Source of the DNA: Begonia masoniana
Taxonomy: Eukaryota; Streptophyta; Magnoliopsida; Cucurbitales; Begoniaceae
Reading direction: 5' to 3'
NCBI GenBank assembly: GCA_022432975.1
Contig: CM039502.1
Coordinates: forward strand, 17,493,453 to 17,557,452
Length of the DNA: 64,000 bases
Shown: positions 36,088 through 47,956 of the stretch, one piece after another
Position numbering within the stretch: position 1 is the first letter of the stretch
How the letters are laid out: each line of letters opens with the position of its first letter
Made by a program: the position numbers and the translations under genes
Notes under the pieces: generated by a model
Told to the model about the DNA's origin: nothing
What the model saw: the letters and a program-made list of their open reading frames with translations, nothing else
The model's database searches: none

Positions 36088-36512
36088 GTCTGTAAACTTT
36101 TTATTGCTTCTCCACTTAGTATTTCATCCGTGAGATCTGTTCCACACTTCCATGGTTACACCGCTCACCCAAATTTGGGTGGTCTGAGGTCCAGCCCTTG
36201 GGTCCGTCCAAATTTGTAGCCCAGCATTGTGGCACTAGTTACACATTAAAAAAAAAAAAGCCTGCAAAAACATAGTTCTGGCCTGAGCTCATTCGAGCCT
36301 TATCCATAAACAACTGGCATGACGTGAGTCTGGCGCGCGATAATCTCAAACTATAGTTGTGTCATCTTCTGGTCTTCATATAAATTTTTGTCGATGCCTT
36401 GTAAGGTTTCAAGAAACCAGACTGGGAGAAAGAGAAAGCAGCCTGTTAATGAAGATATGTTGGCAGATGTTTTTGGAAAATATATTTTCGGATATTCATA
36501 TTAGATGAACAT

Positions 36513-37700
36513 GTCGACCGATTGCAGATGTGTTGGGTAAAGAGGTCGACTGTGTTGGGTAAATAAGTCGACCGATTGCAGAAGATCTGCGAAGTCGACC
36601 GATATTCATGTTAGATGAACAAGTCGGACGATTGCAGATGTGTTGGGTAAAGAGGTCGACTGTGTTGGGTAAATAAGTCGACCGATTGCAGAAGATCTGC
36701 AGAAGATCTGCGAAGTCGACCGATTGCAGATGTGTTGGGTAAAGAGGTCGACTGTGTTGGGTAAATAAGTCGACCGATTGCAGAAGATCTGCGAAGTCGA
36801 CCGATTGCAGAAGATCTGCGAAGTCGACCGATTGCAGAAGATCTGCGAAGTCGACCGATTGCAGAAGATCTGCGAAGTCGACCGATTGCAGATGTGTTGG
36901 GTAAATAAGTCGACCGATTGCAGATGTGTTGGGTAAATAAGTCGACCGATTGCAGATGTGTTGGGTAAATAAGTCGACCGATTGCAGAAGATCTGCGAAG
37001 TCGACCGATTGCAGATGTGTTGGGTAAATAAGTCGACCGATTGCAGATGTGTTGGGTAAAGAGGTCGACTGTGTTGGGTAAAGAGGTCGACTGTGTTGGG
37101 TAAAGAGGTCGACTGTGTTGGGTAAATAAGTCGACCGATTGCAGAAGATCTGCGAAGTCGACCGATTGCAGAAGATCTGCGAAGTCGACCGATTGCAGAA
37201 GATCTGCGAAGTCGACCGATTGCAGATGTGTTGGGTAAAGAGGTCGACTGTGTTGGGTAAATAAGTCGACCGATTGCAGAAGATCTGCGAAGTCGACCGA
37301 TTGCAGAAGATCTGCGAAGTCGACCGATTGCAGATGTGTTGGGTAAAGAGGTCGACTGTGTTGGGTAAAGAGGTCGACTGTGTTGGGTAAAGAGGTCGAC
37401 TGTGTTGGGTAAAGAGGTCGACTGTGTTGGGTAAATAAGTCGACCGATTGCAGATGTGTTGGGTAAATAAGTCGACCGATTGCAGAAGATCTGCGAAGTC
37501 GACCGATTGCAGAAGATCTGCGAAGTCGACCGATTGCAGATGTGTTGGGTAAAGAGGTCGACTGTGTTGGGTAAAGAGGTCGACTGTGTTGGGTAAAGAG
37601 GTCGACTGTGTTGGGTAAAGAGGTCGACTGTGTTGGGTAAAGAGGTCGACTGTGTTGGGTAAAGAGGTCGACTGTGTTGGGTAAAGAGGTCGACTGTGTT
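36513..37700 (+). repeat. Mosaic minisatellite of GTCGAC-starting units
   Basis: About 1.2 kb built of three interleaved units: GTCGACTGTGTTGGGTAAAG+AG (22 bp), GTCGACCGATTGCAG followed by ATGTGTTGGGTAAATAA (32 bp) and GTCGACCGATTGCAG followed by AAGATCTGCGAA (27 bp). Units mix in irregular order, with a pure run of the 22-bp unit at the right end. Every unit begins with the palindrome GTCGAC, and the 27-bp unit includes GCAGAAGATCTGC, a small hairpin. Long open frames on the minus strand are a consequence of the repeat. Confidence 0.95.
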
Positions 37701-38490
37701 GAATATTTCCTTCTAAAAGTATTGCATGCGATATCACTCACGCAAAACAGGAAAGTTCAGCAAAACAGGAAAGTTCGGTTTCCTTTATTTGCTCACTTAG
37801 GTTATTAAATATGGTATTCAGAATAATTTTTGCACACATATATGGTACATAATATTGGGACGATACTTTCCGTTGGCAGCGTGCAGAATGAATTATATAT
37901 GTGAGTTTTATTGTCGTGAGATTCGCTCTCTGCATTACTTTTCTAAATTTTTCGATCTGAGAGAAGAGGTGATATGCACTCTGTTCTGTGAGCAGACTTT
38001 ACTATCATCAGAGTGTATTTGTGTTTTGTATCTGAGACAACGACGAGTGTCATCAAAGGTGTCCCTGGTGCAATTCCGGTTCTTTCATTGAAACTCAGTC
38101 TCGGGAGGAGGCTGTCTGGAACTCGGGAGGAGTTCTGATCGTGGGCAAGGGGATCTTGCCATAACACGGATTCCGGGAGGAGTCATCAACGACAAGGGGA
38201 GCTTGTCATATCTCAGATTCCGGGAGGGATCAACTTCAAGTCGAGGGGAGCTCGCAAAAACTATTTCACGAAGGAAGTTAACTAGAGGCGGCGACAAGTA
38301 AAAGAGGGAGTCTTTAATTGTATAAGTCCGGTTTGTCTTGTATCTTCATAAACTCGTGAAACATTTTTAATTCTGGGCGTGGCCCCGCAGATGTAGGCTG
38401 GTTGCTGAACTGCGCTAACTAATCTCTTGTCTCGTTAATTTTTAGCATTTTATATTTGCTCATTAGTATGTTAATTAGTGGTGTTCCACC
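37701..38490 (+). mobile_element. LTR-like segment in intron 11 (probable copia solo LTR part)
   Basis: Follows the minisatellite with TGTTGAATATTTCC and has the repeated 'CAAGGGGAGCTTG' style leader and 'GGCGTGGCCCCGCAGATGTA' block often found in copia LTRs. It ends near GTGTTCCACA at about 38500. No coding region. Borders and target duplication could not be fixed, so the minisatellite may be part of the same LTR. Confidence 0.5.
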
Positions 38491-40161
38491 AAGTGTTCCA
38501 CATACACTTGGGCAATCAAGTAATTAACCTTGACTTTTCACAGCCGATGTCATCTTCCGGTCCTGCCAATAGCTCAGGAACATCAAACACAGCTGGCCAT
38601 TCCCCAAGTTCTGCGCCTTCATCGTCTTCAACTCATACCCTTGGAGATGTGATCTCCATGCCTCCTATTATGTCTTAGAATGGTGGTTCTTCCAAGCTGA
38701 TGATGTTTGGTGCTGATAATCCAAACACATTTACATCACCATCAAATCATGTGAGTAAATCATAAATTGTGTATTCATGAAGGAATAAAAAATGGGTCTT
38801 TATGAATTTTTTTTGGAATTCCATTTTGGCAGTGGGATGATAAAGACCTTGGATTGCAGGCTGACATGGATTGATTTGTAGAAGATGGATCTCTCGATGA
38901 TAATGTCGAGTCTTGTTTGTCCCATGATGATACAGATCTTAGAGATCCAGTCGGTCGAGATACGAGCAAAGGTGATGTAAATCCTGAATATTAATTCTTG
39001 ACACAACTCAATTGATTTTTCATAACTGTCAACTTCATAACTTACTGTGATTTGCCCTTGTGGGCTAAACCGTGTTGGGAATAAAATTCATTACATGAAA
39101 TAAATGAAATTATATGAAACAAGAATCCTAAAACTAACTACAAATCTTAGCAACAATGCTAGATTCGAAAAATCCTAAAATTGCTGTATTTAAACTTCAG
39201 GTTTCCGTTCATTGAAGTAATTCAGTAAGAGCAAGCTCAAGTAAAGTTTCCTGTTGCCACTTTTCTTCTGATGGAAAATTGCTAACTAGTGGTGGAGATG
39301 ATAAAAAGGTAATTGCCCATCAGTTATAGTCTTTTATCCAAAGTGTTGACATATGTCTTGTTCATATTCTGATTGAAAGACTTCTAATGCTTACTTCGGT
39401 TTCTTTCTTACTAGTTCTTGCTCCGTTTATGCATGATAGGCTGTATTGTGGTATACAGAAAATTTAAAGCCAAAAACTTCGCTCGAAGGACATTCATCCA
39501 TGATCACAGACGTTCGTTTCAGTCCAAGCATACCTGGTCTTGCTACGTCTTCATTCGATAAAACTGTCAGGGTTTGGGATGATGAAAATGTTAGTAGAAC
39601 TCTTCCACACATAAAGACTGTTGTACCTTCCATTTCTTCTTTGCTTTGAAGGATAATTGTGTGATTTTTCTTCTTTTAAATTGCTGCAACTTATTTACAT
39701 TAAGTGTCCTTTTACTAAGTCTCATCAACTAGTTGGGCCAGCCGTTGAAATAGGGCCCAGGTCGGGCTTAGCCGACCCACCCATTTTTTTTGGTGGTCTC
39801 GAGATCAGGCCCGCTGACTGTGGTCCATTATGCTGGCCTGCAGTCCCGTGATTTTTCCTCTAACGTTGCCGCACTAAAGGAAAAATAGGCGCCGACTCCT
39901 TGGTAAAAATCAGGTCAAGGCCTGGCATGAGGTCAGGTCGGACCCGGATAAGGTCTTTTAAAAAAAATCAGGAGCAGCCTAGACCAGCTTTATATGCTCA
40001 TAAATGTCCAAAAATGTAAATTTCTCTTTATGTTCTATGCTTTGAAAATCTTAAATTTTTTTTATTATAAGACCATTGATTTTGCTTCTACTTTATTTAT
40101 TTCCAAAATGTGCAGCCTTGTTCCTCACTCAGGACTTTCACTGGTCATTCTGCCTCTGTAA

Positions 40162-42681
40162 TGTGATGACCCTGACCCCGTGCCAGGGCCGCCACGGCCT
40201 AGACCGTGACGTGCATACATATTATCCTCGCCCGTTCTCATGAAATTTTTTATTTTTCTTTTCGTTTCCTTTTCATTCGTTCATTAATCGTTAGAGAATG
40301 GACTCGGGTATTAAATCCATATCTATCGACGTTTGGGGTCTAACTTAAAACGTACCCAAAATGACTCGTCTAAGGTCGGGAATCATCAAAAGAGGTTTAA
40401 GACGTCAAAACATGTCAATTGGCATGCATGGGGCGCGCCCAGCATTCGGCGCGCGCACTCACTGTGCACCCTGCGCGCACTGCGCAGCCACAGCGCGCGT
40501 CCCATGCGCCCGTGCTGTGCGCGCACTGCGCGCATCGCGCTACCATCGCGGGCTCACCGCGCTCCTCACCGCGCGCCTACCCGCCAGCGTTCAGCGCCTG
40601 CGCCCAGTGCGCAGCGAGGGCCGATCGATCGGGTAGGGGCGCCGATCGATCGGCACCCGCTCTAGAAATATCCAGAGCGCGTGTACTGTTGGCCGATCGA
40701 TCGGCCATGGGTGCCGATCGATTGGCTTGCTCTCGGGTTGCGCCTTTTCTTTCCAGCAACACTGCCGATTGATCGGCTAGCTCTCGGGTTGCGCCAGTTT
40801 TTCCAGAACATTGGCCGATCGATCGGCCATCATGCGCCAATCGATCGGCTGACGCAGGGCAGCGCGCACCCGCTCGCCCAGCTTGCGCACCACTCCGAGC
40901 CATTTTTCCTCCTTTGCCATTTTTCCTTCATTTTTACCTAATACACATTTCAATAATCATCCTCAAAACATTCATCAACATTCCAACCAAAATACTCAAC
41001 CTATATTCATCAAATCCCGACACAAAACGACATATTCATCTCAAAACGACAAACCCAACTCTAAATCATCCAAAATCCATTCTAAGTTTCAAAATCAAAT
41101 CTATTTCATCAAAACATCAATATATACACTATCAGAAACATTGGACACCGATACGTCCACTATCCAGATACCAAGTACCCTAAAATGAATCATCTATACA
41201 TTTTATATATATCGTCACCCATCAGCCCAAAACAATCCCAAAACCTCCAAAATACTTAACCTAACTCTCACGGGTCAAAAGGCGCCTCGACTGTTCAGCG
41301 CACTCCCACGGGAACCCTCCTTCAGTCTGCTTGTGCGTCAGGTGGAAGAACGTCGTCCTCTCCTTGCTTTAGATCACCTACACCATAGAGATAGTCTATG
41401 AGCTAAAGGCTCAGTAAATCTACGTAAATGCGAATGCATGCTATGCATGTGCAGTTATAAAAATCATGCAGTCATTTCGTTCATTACATTACATATGGGG
41501 TGTCACCGGGGTGCGCTCTCAATAAATGAAACGGCTCGTCCAGCGGTTGGATAGCCCCTTTTTTCATATACCCGGGGTGGTAGATCATGCTTCACCTGTA
41601 GGACAACCATGTATAAACCACCTCCTCGACGTGACCATGATTACATACATTTATACCTTTTCGTTGTCCTTTTTCTTTTCATGAAAATATATGTGGAAGT
41701 TCATTTTGCATGCTATTTCAGAAAACGTGATGCATGTACATATACGATGCTATAACAATATTAAAAGCATTAGAACTAACACCAAACAACACAACATCAT
41801 TGACTCAACAAACCTAACTACCCAATCTATTTACCCAAAACATCATACATCTTTAATTTCTCAATCAACATACATTCTTATGGTGTAGGCCGAATCGGCC
41901 AAATGAGTCACGAAGACTTACCTGACGTTCTTAGCAATCCGAACATTAATACCGCCTAACTACGTCCAATAATTGCAAATACTGCCCACCAAAGTCATAA
42001 ATAGGGTAAACCTAGCCGTTTCTAACATAACCCGGCTATTTCGGCAAAACTCTAAATGAAACCCTAACCGTTTAAACCCTAGAAATTGAGAACTAATCGT
42101 CCAAAAGCATAGAATCTTACCTAGAATGCCGCTTGGAGAAGAAAACGTGAAGAACCGGAGTTGGTCGGAGGGAGAATCGGTGATGAACCAAGGAGAGCCG
42201 TAGGGGCGATGGAGGAATCGCCAAAGAAGAAATTCTCTCTGGAGAATTTCGTTGAGTGTGGGAGAAGAGAGGGCTTTTGTCATTTTAATATAATTGACTT
42301 GTCAAATTACTATGTTGCCCCTCCATTGATTTTCCATTAATCCTCCTATTGTTTCGTTAATTGACTATCAACTCGGTTTCTCCAAATTTTCTTATTTCAC
42401 CACAAATTCTGATTTATTACTAGGGCTCTAATGAAACTTTTCGTTCACAAAACGGACCTAGTTTGCTATATTTACTAAAATACCTTTTATATTACGAGAA
42501 ATATCAAAACTCATAAATCGGGCGTTACATCTCCAAAAATTCCCTTATTCCTCAAGATACTCTAATGTATTCATAGGGCTCCAATAAAACTTTATGTTTG
42601 CAAAATGGACTTAATTTGATATATTTACGAAGATGCCATTGTTTAGCGGAAAATCAAAAACCCGTAAAACCGGGTGTTACA
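40162..42681 (-). mobile_element. Solo LTR of a Ty3/gypsy element inserted in a LEUNIG WD40 exon
   Basis: 2520 bp with LTR termini (minus strand TGTAACACCCGG...GGTCATCACA), flanked by the perfect 5-bp duplication TGTAA (40157-40161 and 42682-42686). Internal landmarks on the minus strand match other long LTRs here: AG/GTAAGT at 41923-41916, GGCC-N5-GGCC at 41888-41900 and the TTTACTGAGCCTTTAGCTC block near 41370-41420. A second GGGCGTTACA-like terminus lies at 42522-42531. It splits the codons of TGHSASVM from VDFHPIKDD. Palindromes occupy 40621-40849. Confidence 0.93.
40621..40849. repeat. Seven GCCGATCGATCGGC palindromes
   Basis: Perfect or near-perfect palindromes near 40619-40632, 40641-40654, 40691-40706 (16 bp perfect), 40713-40726, 40764-40777, 40813-40828 (16 bp perfect) and 40836-40849, set in GC-rich DNA of a solo LTR. 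The repeated spacer 'CTCTCGGGTTGCGCC' occurs twice. Confidence 0.92.
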
Positions 42682-43093
42682 TGTAATGTTTGTAGACTTC
42701 CACCCAATCAAAGACGATCTCATCTGCTCTTGCGACGGAGACGGGGAGATACGATACTGGAGTATCAACAATGGAAGTTGTGCCAAAATTTGCAAGGTAG
42801 ATTTGCTCACCCAAATTAAAGTGCTGTTCCTGATTAATGGAAGTTGATGCTATTTATCAAACTAGGGTGGTATAGGTCAGATGAGATTTCAACCCCGTCT
42901 TGGCCATTTTCTTGCCTGTGCTGTCGATAATATCGTATCCACTCTAGATGTGGAGGCACAAGTCTGTCGCCATTGCTGAAAACTCAAACTTTGGTTTCTC
43001 TTAAAGAAACAGCTATTGATAATATGTAATTGTCTGTAGGGACATTCTAAGACAATCCTTTCAGCCTCGTGGCACCCCTCCGGAGAGTATCTT

Positions 43094-43430
43094 TGATGCA
43101 GCAGCAGACAAGAATAAAGAATTAAAGCAGGAAGAGAGAGGGAGCGAGGGGAAGGAGAAACCGTAGGAAGAAGAAGTTCGAAAAAGGGGAGGGAAGAAGT
43201 ATCATAAAGGGAGATTGGAAGAGAAGGGAGATTTCAAAGAAAACTCATATTCATTTTTATCAATTCATTTGTTAACTCATCCAATTACAATGCAAGTTTA
43301 AATAGGAAAATTCAACTCTAGAAGTTTGAAAGATGAAACACTACTGAACCATTAAACACATAACAGAAAACCACACAATACTAAAAACTACAATAATAAA
43401 TGACCATAATAATAAATGATGTCCACATCA
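43094..43430 (-). mobile_element. 3' LTR of the host chromovirus (337 bp)
   Basis: On the plus strand it runs TGATGCAGCAG...GTCCACATCA, so on the minus strand it starts TGATGTGGAC and ends CTGCTGCATCA. The purine-rich CCCCAAAAGAGT precedes it on the minus strand. The LEUNIG homology stops exactly at its left edge. Confidence 0.75.
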
Positions 43431-43586
43431 ACTCTTTTGGGGTAAGAGAAACCACCCAGTCAAATTAAAGGAACCATAGGTGGGCAGCTAATCAATCTCT
43501 CACCCATAAATTAAACGGCTGAGCAATCTTCTGTCGGCGACTATAACTCGTGAGACTGGAGGCCTGGTTCGAGAATCTTTTTGAAC

Positions 43587-45759
43587 TGTAATACCCGGCT
43601 TTACGGGATTTCAATATTATATTATATGATGATATTTTTGTAAATATGTCAAATCAAGTCTGTTTTGCAAAAAGAAAGCGTCATTAGATTCCTAACGACT
43701 AATAGGAATTTTAGGAAATTTATTGGATTTTTGGGAGTACTAACGCTATATTTCGAGTAATTACGTTTAACGTAATATAAAGGACATTTTGGTAAAAATA
43801 GTAAACGAGGTCCGAATTGCGAACGGACAGTTTTAATGGAACCCTGGTAGTAAATTAAAGTTATTGGTGAGGTAAGAAAATTTGGAGAAATCGAATCGAC
43901 GGTTAATTAAGGAAACAAAGAACGAAACAAATAGAAAATCAAGGGAAGGGTAAAATGGTAATTTACGAAGTCAAAGTTTAAATTAAAAACATATGCCCTT
44001 CTTCTTCTCCACGCCACTTTTTCTTCTCCTCTGCAATTTCTCTCCTCCGGCGTTCTCTCACGCGATTTCTCCTTCCGACGTCGGTACTCCGCTCCGGCGA
44101 CTTCCGTTCTTCACGTTTCCTTTTCTAAACCCGATTCCTAGTAAGTCTCTAACGTTTCTCAGCTTTAGTTCTTAGTTTTACGGAGTTTAAACGATTAGGG
44201 TTTCGTTTAGGTTTTTGTTAAAAAATGCGATATAGGGTTCGTAATCGATAGGTTTGCCGTAGTTTTGAATATTATGAACGTATTGAACGTTATTGGATAA
44301 AGTTAATCGATTTAGAACGAAGGTTAGAGATTTGACAATTTCCGAAGTTTTGGGGGAAAAACTCGTCAATGTTGATTTTGAGGTATCAAACGTTATTTGT
44401 TGGATAAAATGCTTCGTTGAGCTAAGTTAGTATTTTAGGAGAATTCCTTAGTTAAGATTTCGTTAAAATTGGACGTTTAACGGTTTAAATCTCATTTTAA
44501 CATCAACCGTTGTGTTATGCCTCAGACAAACAACGCTCGTGGACGGAGCTTGAGCTGCAACGAACACGAGGTAAGTTCTCGTGACTTACTCTGGCCGATT
44601 GGCCTACACCGTACTTCGATGTCGCGTCGAGGATCTTAGAGTATTGTGTGTTTAAATTGCTTTGGTTGGGTAGTTAGGTTTAAACGTTTTCGGAGGTTAT
44701 TTCTTTTACAGTCTTGATGGTACGCATGCTTGATTGTTTACATTTATATTGAACTATTCATGCATCACGTTTTCCTTAACTTGGCATGAAAATGAATTTC
44801 CGCACGATGTTTTCAGAAAACCGATGTGACCCAGAAATTGGGGGCTATCGATCTATTGTGTGGACCGATTAAGGGTCTGACCAATACCATATCTCATGTA
44901 ATGTAATTAATGAACGTAATCTGTTATCTGGTCACGCGAGGTGGGGCTCAGGCACGGTTGTACGTGTTATAAGCGTGTACCCCCCTCCTCTAACCGCACG
45001 GGGTAGTCCGACCGCTATATGGGCCCCTTCAGTTAGGGGGATGAGATCTCGGTGATATTCTGTCTGTGACGCTCTGTATGTTATGCATGATTTCTGAACT
45101 CCATATGCACTGTACGCATCTGCATTTACGTAGAATTTACTGAGCCTTTAGCTCATAGTGTGTCTGTATGGTGTAGGTGATATCGAAGTAGGTGAGGATG
45201 ATGTTCCTCCACCCGATGTACAGGATAGTTGAAGAAGAACGATTGCGGTGGTGTGCATGAGCAGTCGTCGCGTATGTTGACCCGTGGGGAAAGTGGTTAG
45301 GTCTTTTGAGAGTTTGGGTAAATTTTGATTGTACAGTAGATTATGTTATGGTTAGAAACATTCTAAGATGCTTGGTTCTGGATAGATTACGCTTTAGGTT
45401 GTTTTAAAACGTTTTGAAAATATATTCTGTAAATGTTGGCGACTGATCGCCACAAACTGTGGCGATCAATCGCCGAAGGGCGATCAGTCGCCCCCTTTAT
45501 GGCGACTGATCGCCCCTGTATATTAGGGATGGAAATCCCTTTTTGTCCCTCGGCCGATGTATAAATGTTTTAAATGAATTTCAAATATTTGTTTTATTTA
45601 TTTAATTTTAGGGTTTGTTTTAGACGGTTTCCAAACAACATTAACGATTTCGATTCTGATTACGACTTTGGTTCAAATTCCGCCTAGAGTCAATTAAAGT
45701 TGAAGTATAAAAAAAAATAATATGTACGGGAAATTGGGTACAATACTAGGGACGTTACA
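43587..45759 (+). mobile_element. Solo LTR of a Ty3/gypsy element (2173 bp)
   Basis: TGTAATACCCGG...GGGACGTTACA flanked by the perfect 5-bp duplication TGAAC (43582-43586 and 45760-45764). Landmarks: AG/GTAAGT at 44569-44576, GGCC-N4-GGCC at 44593-44604, the TTTACTGAGCCTTTAGCTC block at about 45138-45160 followed by GTGTAGGTGA. It sits inside the tail of the host chromovirus coding region. No internal region remains, which points to LTR-LTR recombination. Confidence 0.94.
45438..45514. repeat. Four GGCGACTGATCGCC-type palindromes
   Basis: Motifs at 45438-45451, 45461-45474, 45479-45492 and 45501-45514, with arms GGCGA/TCGCC and central four bases CTGA, TCAA, TCAG and CTGA. They lie between the conserved GTGTAGGTGA block and the end of the solo LTR. 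Confidence 0.9.
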
Positions 45760-47722
45760 TGAACTGTCCAAGAATTTGGTAGAGAAAGATTCTGATGACT
45801 CCGGAATAGTTCCAAAAGGTCTGGATCTAAATGCTGAAGTGTCTTTCTGGTAATCCACGTACAATCACTGTTTGGGCGATCTCTCTAACTGTAGCACCCG
45901 GTAAATATCGACTTGAATTGACGTTAGTAGAGTACGTTTTTATGGAATTAGGGGGATATGATTAATTGCTTGAGTATGTTAATGGAGGGGAATGAGAGAA
46001 ATAATGGTTAGGTTAAAGTTTGGTTAGTCAAAGGCATATGTGTAATTTGTGAAATATATGATATAAATGAAGGGTTTAGTGAAGGGTTTTAGACGCCACA
46101 TTATTCCTCTTTCCTTTTTTGGCGCTCAACTCAACAGGTGTCTCTTGGCGATTCTCCTGCCCAATCTCTTCAACCTAGGTGAGTTTTGCTTCGATTTCTT
46201 GTTATTTTAGTGGTTAGATAACAGAGGAGTTGTAAATGTGTGTTTTGAGAATGCTGTGAGTGAGTGTTGGATTCGGGTTTTGTGATAAATTGGGGAATGC
46301 TCGAAGAACAGAGCTCCTAACTAGTTTCTTTAGATTTCTGGATGGTTTAGAATGAAGTTTAGTGAAGATTTAATTAATACTCTGTCTATGGTTTTAGGTT
46401 TGATCAAACTCCCGAAGTAGCTTACAACCAAACATTTTCCAAGAGACCAGGTAAGTAGAGTTTTTGTGTGCCTTCGGGCCTACATCACAAAACGATAGAG
46501 TACTTGTGTGTTTTGTATGATTTTTAGTTTGACATGTATCATGTTTTTGAAAGAATACGAAAATGAATTTACATATATAGTGGCATGGTAAGACATGAAC
46601 AGATTAAATCAGATTAACTATTAAAGGAATTAATCTGCCCCTTAATCGAGACAGAGGATGTATGCTTTGGGAAACATGATCTACTTCCCATCGAATAGGG
46701 GGATCAAAAACAGCTATTAAGGGAACTAATCCGCCCCTTAATCGAGTCAGAGAATGCCGACTTTGGAAAAATTGATCTGCTTCCCATCGAACAGGGGGAT
46801 CAACATGGAACGAACAGAAAATACAACTGAGTTGTGAAAGTAGAAACTGCATGAATAGGGTTTATGTTTTAACGTTTCATTTCATTATTGCTCTGCTTAT
46901 TTAGCATTAGGCTAATAGATGAGTTTTGTGATGTAGGTGTTAAGGTGACTACAGGTGATTTCTTGAGTATACTGAAAAATAGGCGCAGTTGGTGGAGCGC
47001 ATCCATTGCCACGATCTGGTGCACTGATGAGGCGGTTTAACTAGTAGCAGTATGTGTGAAATTTAGTGGACAAATGTTTAGCCAGTGTGTGCTGAGAATC
47101 TTAATAGCAGTGGTACTTTTAATGTTTTTGATTCGTTTTGAAATTATTCTAGTTATGAAACATGGTTGGTTCTAACTGTTGTTTTTTTCTGGATTTGAGT
47201 AAGAAATGGATTTAAGTTGTTTTGAATGGTTGCTGTCAAAATTTATAAGTCCTCTTAGTAGTCAGAATCGTCCACTGATTAGTGCATAATCGGTTAAAGT
47301 ATTGTTTAGTTGTTGGGAATGTCGTCTAGAGTTGTGGATGAATTATCGTCCAAAGTCGTGGACGAGAACATCGTCCGAAGTTGTAAGTTAAAACAGTCAT
47401 CTGTTCTGTGGACAAAATAGTCGTCCAAACTGTAGGAGAAAATAGTCGTCCACAATTGCAGGGAAGACAGTTGTCTATTCTGTGGATATGTTGTCTGAAG
47501 TGTTGCCGTCCAAAGTTATAAAGTCACGTGGACTGGGGACAGTAAAATCACTTGGTCTGTGGACGATAAATTTATGGACGTTAGTCTGTGGACGATGAGT
47601 TTATGTAACCCGTGGACGATAAAGTCACGTGGATTGTGGACGATAAAGTCACGTGGATTGTGGACGATAAAGTCACGTGGTCTGGACGATAAGTCTAAGT
47701 AAGTCTGTGGACGATAACCCAC

Positions 47723-47956
47723 AGACGATAAATTTATGTATCCGTGGACGTTGAGGAACAGTCGTCCAAAATCATAAGTAAATTGTCGTAGATAGCAGTG
47801 GATGAGTCATCGTCCAAAATTGTCGTCCAGAGTGTTGTCATCCAAAACGGTGTCGTATAAATTAATGTTTTCTGAAGCGATATCGTCCAAAGCAATGTCG
47901 ATATCTGTGGACAACGGATTACGTAGTATTGTTGAATTGTTTTCATATGTCGTAGA
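47723..47956 (+). repeat. 234-bp direct duplication, left copy
   Basis: Begins AGACGATAAATTTATG and ends ATGTCGTAGA. The same block recurs at 49457-49690. The 3' LTR has it only once (about 55414-55650, diverged), so the duplication arose in this LTR together with the array. Confidence 0.95.

Larger units (their letters stand above)
36406..38971 (+). pseudogene. LUG: LEUNIG-like exons 11-13 (linker) with an intron insertion
   Basis: Exon 11 (36406-36444) encodes VSRNQTGRKRKQP, a basic nuclear-localisation-like stretch. Exon 12 (38544-38750) encodes [20 protein letters not shown], a Ser-rich linker and [15 protein letters not shown]. Exon 13 (38833-38971) encodes WDDKDLGLQADMD-stop-FVEDGSLDDNVES. 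The intron between exons 11 and 12 has been enlarged to about 2.1 kb by a minisatellite and an LTR-like segment. Confidence 0.85.
22635..43093 (+). pseudogene. LUG: LEUNIG-like transcriptional corepressor, decayed and split by transposons
   Basis: LEUNIG is a Groucho/Tup1-type corepressor that binds SEUSS through its N-terminal LUFS domain and represses floral homeotic targets. About 17-18 exons were traced: LUFS/LisH start (22635-22666, 32977-33074, 33156-33265), Gln-rich middle (34190-36087), a linker (36406-38971) and WD40 exons (39201-43093). Lesions: stops at 35519 (TGA), 35929, 36085 and 38676 (TAG) and 38872 (TGA); a lost base at the exon boundary near 35394/35505; a changed last base before the intron at about 35143; a lost base near 39219; a solo LTR in an exon at 40162; and truncation at 43093 by a nested chromovirus. 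The last WD40 repeats would lie beyond the window. A functional protein is excluded. The start codon is chosen from the family sequence MSQTNWEADKML. Confidence 0.9.
39201..43093 (+). pseudogene. LUG: LEUNIG-like WD40 exons
   Basis: Exon 39201-39308 encodes [20 protein letters not shown] after a one-base loss near 39219. Exon 39440-39589 encodes [20 protein letters not shown] then TDVRFSP and [14 protein letters not shown]. The exon from 40116 encodes SSLRTFTGHSASVM, is cut by a solo LTR, and resumes at 42687-42796 with [20 protein letters not shown] and [15 protein letters not shown]. Exon 42866-~42977 encodes GQMRFQPRLGHFLACAVDNI. The exon from 43040 encodes GHSKTILSASWHPSGEYL and ends at a chromovirus LTR at 43094. 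This covers roughly WD repeats 1-4 of seven. Confidence 0.88.

Noticed and set aside
36513..37700. CRISPR-like array of repeats
   Set aside because: Units are directly adjacent mosaic minisatellite units with no unique spacers, and the DNA is a plant nuclear genome.
36496..37741. Minus-strand ORFs of 376-413 codons with CNRSTYLPNT-like repeats
   Set aside because: By-product of the GTCGAC minisatellite inside a LEUNIG intron; two overlapping frames are open in the same way.
40333..40903. Overlapping Arg/Ala-rich ORFs on both strands
   Set aside because: They lie in the GC-rich palindrome zone of a solo LTR and reflect composition.
46604..46852. Minus-strand ORF repeated at 54133-54564
   Set aside because: It is the antisense of an LTR segment present in both LTRs of the same element, with repeated 'PLSRLRG' units and no known domain.
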